A stretch of 64,000 bases of DNA from Vandiemenella viatica (taxonomy: Eukaryota; Arthropoda; Insecta; Orthoptera; Morabidae): positions 17,036,148-17,100,147 of the forward strand of contig CM061914.1 in the NCBI GenBank assembly GCA_031002005.1, in the 5' to 3' direction. Position numbers and translations under genes: made by a program. This document shows positions 56,225 through 64,000 of this stretch, in pieces. A model generated the notes under the pieces. The model saw only the letters and a list, made by a program, of their open reading frames with translations. It was not told the origin of the DNA and ran no database searches. The stretch's first letter is position 1, and each line of letters starts with the position of its first letter.

Positions 56225-58040
56225 GGTTATAATACGTATCACTCGTCTTTACAGGTCGTATGCTTTTCAATACACAGTATTTACAAATCCGATGATTCAT
56301 TTAGGCTTACCGACCGTGTATTATATAGCGGATATAGACTTGGGTGCGTTTTCGTTGTGAACTATGTACTTTACAAACTTAAAAAGTATTTAATGGGTCA
56401 CTAGCTTGTAAGAAGATTAAGGGTATATTTTTCGAGCGTGTTGAACGCTGCCTAAGCTTCACGATATTCTCAATGAAATGAGATAATATTATTCAAAACT
56501 TAATGCTTCATTATTTGCTTATTTCCACTCGACCTGATCTCAAAAAATTCTACGTGATTAGATGTTCACTAGAAATGTTGCTATTTTTTCCGTTAATCCA
56601 TTAATTGTTAATTCACAAAGTTAACAAAACTTCAGAAAAGTAGTTAACCTAAAAAAAAATCATTAACGGTCATGTTAACTTCCGTTGACTTCAATGCGTT
56701 ACATTGGTTGTTGACATCGTTTCGCTGAGAGCGACTATTATATTAGGTGTCGGGTGGGTGTGACCGTGATCGCTATAGTTGAGGAGTGTTTGTATTTTAC
56801 GTCTGCCAACCAGCGCTCACTACACATTTCAAATTCGATTCATTTACTAAGAGGAAAATAGTTCCACTTTTATGTTTGTGTTTGTTTGGGGTTTGTTAGT
56901 GAAATATATTAAAAAGACATTCATTACATGATTACATCATAGAAACTGAAGATCTAGAATCTGTTAGTGGAAGCAGCGACGCTACATTAGAAGAAGAGCT
57001 GTACTAGGTCAGTTTAAGTGACTATGAACATTGTTTATTCGCTCGTGGAGTTCGCCGGTCGAACTGTCTTGTCCTACAGGCAGATCTGAACCGCTAGTAA
57101 CAACGCAGCATTTGTGACGTCATCGGAGTGGTGTGAGTGCACGTTGGCGATTCTTTCGAGTTAGCGTTGTGCTAAGTCATGAATTAGTGTAGCGTGAAAA
57201 CGCATTCAGCCAGGACGATCAGTCGAGTGTAACTGTAAAGAGATTGCGAAGTACTACTAGGAGCGATTCCTAGGATCGATTCTAAATTGAAAATTACCAA
57301 AATAAATTAAACATGTCATCTTATGCGAGTCGCAAATACATGTTAGGAATTATAGAAAACGCAGATCAGAATAAAGCTCCTGTCAAAAGTAATCCAAGAA
57401 ACCTAAAAAGTCCATGGTGAAACATATGCGACCGCTACGGCAGCGCTAAGCCATTGTGTAGCTGGTCCGTCGGGCATACAACGTTACTACCTATAGAAAC
57501 ACCAAATCAGTGACCGACGGCGACGGTCAAATCGGGCATAAATGGGGGCAGTCAGCACTCGCATCGACTGACTCACATATCGGTGATATCTTCATGATCA
57601 AAGAACTGAAATTCCGCTGCTTGCATTGATCTGCATCCACCCTGGCACGCGTATACAGATGCTGATCCTCTCGTCGCTGGATCGATACTCGGTCAGTATT
57701 CATAACATCATACCGACATTATTCTGTAATTGTTACACTACTCTATGCAACTGCTGCATTAAAGAGATAAGTAATTAAATTGCATATTAACATAAAACAC
57801 TTTCTATGATTTTGTCACGACGTTTTCACGAAAAATCTGCGTCGTGGACCCCAAGTACGCCTTCCATATTATTATTATTATTATTTTTCTTAATCAGTCT
57901 CCCGACTGGTTTGATGGAATCCTCTGTCTATTACTATCTTGTGCTAATCTCTTCATCTCAATATACCCTCTATAACCTACCCCCTTATGTTCTAATCTCT
58001 ATCTTCTTGTATAATTCTTACCTTCGAATCCCCCCCCCCA
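56225..58040. other. unassigned intergenic sequence
   Basis: Nothing supported. Contains TGACGTCA at 57115-57122, a short ATG-led frame at 57313 (MSSYASRKYMLGIIENADQN, then ~15 codons) of unknown meaning, and an ATT repeat at 57868-57885. Confidence 0.35.
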
Positions 58041-58139
58041 AACCAATAAATTAAGAATTTTAAACAATTCTTTCTGAGTCCCAGATCAATATTTGAAAAT
58101 AAAAGATTTCTATTTTTCACGAAGGCTCTTTAACGCTAG

Positions 58140-60150
58140 TGCTATTCCGATTTTGACACTATTCCTGCTGTAATTTTACTTCCTAAGTAACAGAATTCAC
58201 TTATTACTCCTATTGTATCCGATCCTACTTCTATACTTAATATACCATTATTGCTATCACTTTTGTTGCGTTTCATCACTTTCGTCTTGTTTTTATTTAT
58301 ATTTTGCAATATTTTGTTCATGCCACTCAGTAGCTTCTCAAAATCTTCAGTCTGTTCTGCTAATTAACCTTCTTACCTTCTGCTTTTCCCTCCACCAATA
58401 TACTAACCAATCCAGCGTATCTTAAAATATGATCCACCGTCTCTTCTTTCAATAAACTCTTCCAAAAACTTCTATCCTCACGTTCATTTCGTATTTTACC
58501 AGAAAATCTCAGCATACTGATTTTTTTTTTTAATAGTTATGCCGCCTTAAAATTTCTTTTTACTCCATTTATTGCTTCTTCGGCATACAAGTTGAATATT
58601 GATGGGGATAGATTACAATCTTCTCTCAGACCCTTTTTAACTGATGCATGTCTCTCATGATTATCTGCTTTGATTGTAGCCACTTGATTATTATATAGGT
58701 TTTAAAATAATCTCGATATTTTAGACCTGACTTCTTTAAAATTGCGAACATCCTGTACCACTTAACATTATCAAAGCCTTTTTCTAAATCAACAAATGTC
58801 ATAAAAATATCTATGTTGGAGCCTTCAAGTGTTAATCTGAAAACCAGAATTGATTCTTCTGTACTGCGGTTGATCCTGAAACCAGCTTGATCTTCACCTA
58901 CCAGTCCTTCTGTATATTATTCTGATCAGTTATTTTGAAGCATGTGATCTTAGATTTGTGGTGTGACAATTATTGCATTTGTTGGCTTATACTATCGTTG
59001 GAAGTGCGAAGATGATACTTTAATTACAATCAGTTGGAATCTCTCCTGTTTCATAACTATTTGATATCGGTTTGAATAATCTTCGATTCAGCACGAATCT
59101 CATCAGTTGCAACTGCCTTATTTGGCTTCAAATCTTTCAAAGCTCTATCAAATTCTGTCCTTAAAACAGGATCTCCTAAATCATTAATGCCGACATCCTC
59201 TTCTTTCTTCAGTACACGGTTGTTCAAATCATTCCCCGTTAGACAGTTTCTCCATGTATTCATTCCATTGATCAGCGCCATTCTCTGAGCTTAAAAGAGA
59301 CTTTCAATCAATATCATTAATATTAATACTTCTTTTCTTCATTTCTACAAAATTCGGTTTGATCCTCCTACAGTGCACATCTACTTTACGTGTGACCATT
59401 TCTTTTTCTACTTCTTTGCACTTTTCTTGGAGCCACTTTTAGTTTTTGGTTTCTTGCATTTCCTGTTTATTTGATTTTTAAAATATCTGTACTGATTTCT
59501 TCCTGCTTCATTGTTCTCCTTTGATTCATCAACTTCATTATTTATTCTCTGATCCAAGATTTTCTGAATGCTTGTTTCGTGAAGCCTAATTATTTTTTCC
59601 CCAGCTTTTATTATTTCTTACTGCAATGCATTCCATTCGTCCTCAGTTGAACTCCTTTCAGAGTTATTTTTAGACCAACGTCTACCACCTCGACAAATTT
59701 TTCTCTCATTTTAGATTATTTCAATTTGTTTACTTCGAGTCTGATCCGTCAGTGTTGCTTCTTTATTGTCTTGAATTTTTAGCCTGCAGTTCATAACTAT
59801 CAGAGTGAGACCAGCCTAGAACTTGATTCCTGAATCTCTGTTACCGTGATAAAGTCTAGCTGATATCTACCTGTATCCCCAGAACGTTTCCAGGTGTATA
59901 TCCTTCGTGCATGGTTCTTAAATAGTGTTTCGCCACGACCAGTTTATATCACTCATAAAATTCTGCAACATCCTGCTTCCTAGCTCATTAGCCAAAACTC
60001 CATCTTTCCTCATATATTGGATTAATTATTCAATTTCATCATATATTTTCTCTATTTCTTCATCATCTTCCGGCGACGTTGGTATATAAACTTGTACTAA
60101 TGTCTTTGGAACGGGTTTAGGTTTTACACTCATCAAACACACATGTTTAA
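58140..60150 (-). pseudogene. RTE-like LINE (endonuclease and RT), heavily decayed
   Basis: Minus strand. From ~60130, LVQVYIPTSPEDDEEIEKIY is the APE endonuclease start, and GRYQLDFITV (~59850) is a later endonuclease block. At 59281-59057, FDRALKDLKPNKAVATDEIR is the RT finger motif. From ~58900, EDQAGFRINRSTEESILVFR then FMTFVDLEKGFDNVKWYRMF are RT blocks, and near 58240 a weak FCYLGSKIT thumb block. Every segment is separated by stops and indels. Block order matches an RTE-type ORF2. Confidence 0.7.
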
Positions 60151-60154
60151 CGAT

Positions 60155-60685
60155 GCTACATCCCCTTTCTTTAATCCTCTCACTTTTACCGCTCTAGGTT
60201 CTCTAATGTTTACATTAACCAACGTCCAGAAGATTCTTCCTATTCCTTATCTCCATTATACCGTCTCTTCAGACATGTTGCAAGAAACGAATTTCTGGTC
60301 ATTCTTGCCCTTTGTTTACACATTTTTCAACTTATAGTTTGTGGTTTTTAAGTCTATTTTGTGGCTAACATTCATTATAATTTTGCATACTGAACTAGCA
60401 GTAAAGTTATGTTTAGTGGATGTGTTCCTCCTCTCAAATGAAGCGTCGTGAAGGAGAAATATCAACGCCTGCTATGATTTAAAGACGCCTCCCTCCACAA
60501 TCACGGAAAAACAAGCTGTTCTCTAACTCTCAAATAAATTAGTATACTGTAACAAACGTCTCATTGGAGACCAAGGGAGTGGACTAACAGTAACGGAGAG
60601 ATATGCTAGAAGAGGAACACACGCATAGGCGGAAATGTTAAATATTGACCATGATAATGTTGATAAACTTATCTGCCAGCCTTTA
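60155..60685. other. unassigned sequence upstream of the tRNA gene
   Basis: Nothing supported. No element boundary is visible within 100 bp of the tRNA. Confidence 0.35.
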
Positions 60686-60688
60686 CGT

Positions 60689-60760
60689 GACTCCGTGGCG
60701 CAACGGTAGCGCGTCTGACTCCAGATCAGAAGGTTGCGTGTTCGAATCACGTCGGGGTCA
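60689..60760 (+). tRNA. tRNA-Trp (anticodon CCA)
   Basis: A complete 72-nt cloverleaf without an intron. Acceptor stem gactccg/cggggtc (six Watson-Crick pairs, one T-G), D stem gcgc/gcgc, anticodon stem tctga/tcaga with loop ctccaga (CCA at the centre), variable loop aggtt, T stem gcgtg/cacgt with loop ttcgaat, discriminator A. Internal promoters are tggcgcaacgg (A box) and gttcgaatc (B box). A tttt terminator follows at ~60766. All stems intact, so probably functional. Confidence 0.95.
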
Positions 60761-60769
60761 AAAACTTTT

Positions 60770-61765
60770 GTTTCGTCAAAATGAAGTAACATCAACTCTT
60801 ATTGGTTTTTCTGTTCTTAACTGTGTAATTTTTCGTGTTATAACTTGTGACTTCGTTGTGTTTCCCTGCGTATGACTCGAGACACTGGTACGAGGTTCGA
60901 ATCTACGCAGTAATTTAATCAAAAGCGATTACTCAAAACACAATGTAAGACGTACATTATTATAGTTTGTTCTGATTATACGGAGGTAGAAACTAAAAGC
61001 AAAAGTGAACGACAGCTCCTAATCACAATAAGAAATGTTTTAATAGTTCGCTATCATCATTTTTATTTATGAGTTAGTCGGTGACTTCGTATACGTGAGC
61101 CAGGTTTACTGGTGACCCAGCGAAATTAAATATTACAAGAAAGGTAACTGTAAAAATCTGCTCGTTTTTGTTAGCAATGAATTGTATTTTGGATTTATGA
61201 GAATAAAAACTTCAAATTGATCTTATATTCATAAATTTAAGATCAAAGAAATGAAAATAGTATTCGCTATTTTTTTTTTTATTTTTTTTTTTATTTCCTG
61301 ATTTTACATAGCCTACTACCTTGTTACTTAAAGGAGGCCCTTAGTTTCTACAGTTTTTATACTTAAAACAATTTACTTTTTTTAAAATATATATCTGGAT
61401 AATTATTCTTAAGGAAAGTATTCGCTAGCTGTAAACATGTAAAACAAAGTGAAACCAATATTACGCAGTACGCGTCTATTTGCATAATCTTTGTTGTATG
61501 TCTAGCACTCGGCTGCCCAACCAATTTTGGACATGGGACACAATTTCGACACGTATTCATAATCAGACCCGTAGATTTCAAATCGAGAAAGCTGCATTAA
61601 AAACTGTTTTTTCGTGATGCCAGGTGGCCGTTGTTCCCATGACCTGTGGGTTCTGTATACGTGATTTCACTCGCTCAGTATTTTCTGTTGTGACATAAAT
61701 TAAACTGGACGCCCTTTTCATAATTCTGAGCATCTCAGTTTATTTGTTGACATAAAACAGCAGAA
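60770..61765. other. unassigned sequence
   Basis: 61510-61552 is the inverted match to 13739-13780. Otherwise AT-rich with T-runs at 61271-61292. No supported gene. Confidence 0.4.
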
Positions 61766-61769
61766 GCTT

Positions 61770-61910
61770 ATGTCTGCTTATGGCTTAGGCATCAGAGGAA
61801 TCATCGCGGGTTTCGCCTGGAGTAATTTTGGGAAACCATGGAAGTCCCAAATTGGAAGGCAGAAAGGGGATTCGAACCCGCGGTCTCCAGAATGCTCGAT
61901 AAACACAGCA
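61770..61910 (-). repeat. SINE-A copy, diverged
   Basis: Minus orientation: complements of the body (gggtttcgcctggagtaatt, gggaaaccatgg, cccaaatt) and of the B box (ggattcgaacccg). The tail and target duplication are not recognisable. Confidence 0.65.
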
Positions 61911-62274
61911 AAAGTAATCATTATGGAGGACGTGTGGGTGTGAGCCCACTGCACTAGGACACGACGGAATGCTGCTGACTCGACAGTAAAACCGAAAAGA
62001 CTTCGAGAACCGGTCCTGATGTGCAGCTTGAAGGATGGTTCCTCCAGTACATTCAGATTCGACTTGCAGTATGTAGTCTCGTCTCTACCTTCCTCCTGGC
62101 TTACCAGTCTGTAACTCAAGCAAGCAAGTCTTCTCAAGACAACAAGGCAACATTAATTTTATTCACTCGTCAGTTTATCCCAAAGAGAATCTCTGTGCGT
62201 CATTGGAAGATGACTGATTGTAAAACTTTTTTGTATGACCTAAATTCAAATATATAAATAATATAAAACTAATT

Positions 62275-62945
62275 GGAAACTATAATTATCACCAACCGAC
62301 AGATATCCACACAGACATGCAAATACTCATCATAAACAATAACAAACCACAGGCATTAACATTTCAAGAAAATTTTTACATCCAAAAAGCACTAGTTGAA
62401 GGAAAGCAGATCATAAATGATTATACAAACATGACTAATCAAATACTATATGCCATATTAAAAAAGAAATAAACATTCACAAAAAGACAACCATTTCAAA
62501 TCCCCGCCTACCATCAAAGATAACACAAAGTAAACTGTAAAAACCAAGGACCTCTAACCACAATGAAACCTGAAATTTAAACAAACACACACTCTATGGA
62601 CCTGTGCAAAACATGGCGTGGTGTTTACTCTATCATGTTTTGATAACGATAGTAACAGTAAATAATAGTGTTAATGTGAAATTTGGTCAGTGCAGTGTAG
62701 TGATTTATACATTCAGAAGTTTTCTACAAAACCTACACAGAGAAGCTAACCCTGATGATGAGTAAAAATGTAAAAAAGTAACATGTAAGTAAATTTAATT
62801 TCACCCCTACCTTTTATTGTTCTTTAAACCAAATGTAGCTAACCAAATGAATAAATATCTAACAGATGTCGCTGATGATGCTCTTGAAATAGAGCGAAAC
62901 GCGTACGACATCAAAATAAAACAAAAATTCAATTGCATTGGCGTG
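62275..62945 (+). mobile_element. Penelope-like element 3' end
   Basis: 62293-62471 is open in one frame and reads DMQILIINNNKPQALTFQEN, FYIQKALVEGKQIINDYTN, then a stop: the C-terminal end of a Penelope GIY-YIG domain (the ENxxIxK block). About 400 bp of non-coding sequence follows, ending with a hammerhead-like motif (62865-62912) and attgcattggcgtgttatt, which matches the sequence after the 22348 motif. The RT domain is not present, so the copy is 5'-truncated. Confidence 0.65.
62865..62912 (+). ncRNA. hammerhead ribozyme motif, Penelope-type, copy 3 (best)
   Basis: Stem I gatgtcg/cgacatc is a perfect 7 bp. First core ctgatga at 62872-62878, one unpaired T, stem II gctc/gagc (4 bp) with an 8-nt loop, second core gaaa, self-complementary acgcgt as a minimal stem III, then A as predicted cleavage nucleotide. 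Compared with 22348 the stem sequences differ while pairing is kept, which supports a conserved structure. Minimal stem III suggests activity as a dimer, as reported for Penelope hammerheads. Confidence 0.75.
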
Positions 62946-63049
62946 TTATTCACCATTATAAAAAATTGATATAATTACTCCAGTTATGAAAACCCTGCAA
63001 GAATACTTTTAGGAGTAAACTTATGAACGGAATGGAAACAATTGTGGAG

Positions 63050-63290
63050 AGACCCAGTGTGCGGGGTGAGTGGTTAACGGTCTGGCCTATTATTCGGGAG
63101 GACGCCGGTTCGAATCCCCATCCGGGCATCTTGATTTGGGTTTTCCATGGTTTCATAAAACCACTCCAGGCGAATGCCAGGATGTTTCCTTCAAAAAGCA
63201 TGGCCGCATTCCTTCCCGTTCGTTGCCGCCAGTCCCGTACCTCCTCTAATGACCTCCACGTCGACGACGCGTAAAGCCATAAGTAAAAAA
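63050..63290 (+). repeat. SINE-A copy, 10-bp target duplication
   Basis: Head gtgtgcggggtgagtggtta, B box ggttcgaatcc, the full body and tail cgtaaagccataagtaaaa. aattgtggag flanks it at 63040-63049 and 63291-63300. Minus-strand frame 62956-63303 is read-through of this repeat. Confidence 0.95.
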
Positions 63291-63436
63291 AATTGTGGAG
63301 CATTTATTTTTTATTATTATTGAACAATGTAGCGTCCACTATCGTGTATTTTTTATTACCTGGAAAACTGCTGAAAAATTGCAAAGCGAATGATTTAACA
63401 GTTATCTTACCTGCCCTATCACGCTTCTCTGGGGTA

Positions 63437-63717
63437 CAGGGGCGTAGCTACTATGGGGCTAAGCGGTGGAGTGCACCGGGGCCCATACGCTCAGGGGGCC
63501 CCCAAGCGCGGTTGAGAGGGCCCACGAGGCTTCATGGGCAAACTGGCGACCTTTTTTTTTTTTTAGCTCTACAGTCGTCTAAGGGCCTCCATCCTCAGCT
63601 CAGGGGGCCCAACCAGCAACACAAAACAAAAAAAAGGTCGCCCATCTGGGCTGAGGGCCCAAAATAAATTTTTTGCACTTTTTGCACCGGGGCCTTGTCG
63701 ACCTAGCTACGCCACTG
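63437..63717. mobile_element. GC-rich hAT-like MITE (ggggccc family), copy 2
   Basis: 281 bp with inverted ends caggggcgtagcta and tagctacgccactg (one mismatch), flanked by ctggggta at 63429-63436 and 63718-63725. The interior shares ggtgcaccggggccc-like runs, aaggtcgcccatctg and gggcccaaaataaatttttt with 12806-13037. A T-run (63553-63564) is specific to this copy. The plus frame 63293-63667 only runs through it. Confidence 0.95.
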
Positions 63718-63725
63718 CTGGGGTA

Positions 63726-64000
63726 CCCCGGACCTCACTTCGGTCAGCGATGAACGCTCACCGTCGAGAACTACACACTGTTCTGTTCTTAAAAAAATGT
63801 GTAAGTAATCTTGTGTGAGTCACATGGTCGAAGGCTTTTTTTTTTTTTTTTAATTTAATAGAACTAAGTCAACTTGGGATTGCTTATCTATAATCCGGCA
63901 CAAATTCCATATTCGGAAAAGTGTTACAACACACAATGGACTCTTAACACGGTTACTGCACTCTCTATCCACCCGCTTAACACGTATTTAAAATTTAAAC
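63726..64000. other. unassigned sequence at window end
   Basis: Nothing supported; contains a T-run at ~63836-63852. Confidence 0.35.

Noticed and set aside
60875..60920. Second tRNA-like B box (aggttcgaatct) downstream of tRNA-Trp
   Set aside because: No acceptor or anticodon stem can be formed.

Overview
This window looks like intergenic DNA from a large, repeat-rich arthropod genome, most likely an insect. A polyneopteran (grasshopper, cricket, stick insect or cockroach grade) is my guess from the Tc1-like, mariner and tRNA-SINE families present, but that is inference. There are no bacterial features. The only clearly intact host gene is a tRNA-Trp(CCA) at 60689-60760. No host protein gene can be called with confidence; one pair of candidate exons with good splice signals lies at 35042-35366 on the minus strand.

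Almost everything else recognisable is mobile DNA. 0-13 kb: a Jockey-type LINE joined to the 3' half of a mariner, a diverged SINE, a long 5'-truncated CR1/L2-like LINE with an unbroken ORF2 (5317-7981, minus), a hAT remnant, a LINE 3' end and an RTE tail. 13-16 kb: a second tRNA-derived SINE family with a 77-bp tandem expansion, and a dispersed repeat that is inverted relative to 3.5-4.4 kb. 16-20.4 kb: a Penelope endonuclease relic with a hammerhead-like motif, then a nest in which a TIR element (16991-20422) holds a LINE and a Tc1 element that itself holds another LINE. 20-34 kb: RTE relic, second hammerhead-like motif, minisatellite, hAT element, SINEs, a Tc1-like relic and a mariner carrying a SINE. 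34-42 kb: a fold-back element, an RTE-like relic, a TIR element encoding an uncharacterised arthropod protein family, and a second CR1/L2 copy.

42-49 kb: a young LTR retrotransposon (42629-47024) with 503-bp LTRs that differ at only two positions by eye. It encodes Gag and an acidic frame but has lost protease, RT and most of integrase, and it sits inside an R1-like LINE. 49-54 kb: a mariner split by a 3.45-kb hAT element that in turn carries a SINE-like insert. 54-64 kb: a third CR1/L2 copy, a DUF4817-type transposase relic split by a small hAT MITE, an RTE-like EN-RT relic, the tRNA gene, a Penelope tail with the best hammerhead motif, a SINE and a GC-rich MITE.

The elements interact by nesting, and the target-site duplications (8 bp hAT, TA mariner, 4 bp LTR, 7-13 bp LINE/SINE) give the order of insertion. 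The non-autonomous members (Gag-only LTR element, SINEs, MITEs) must have been moved by partners elsewhere in the genome.
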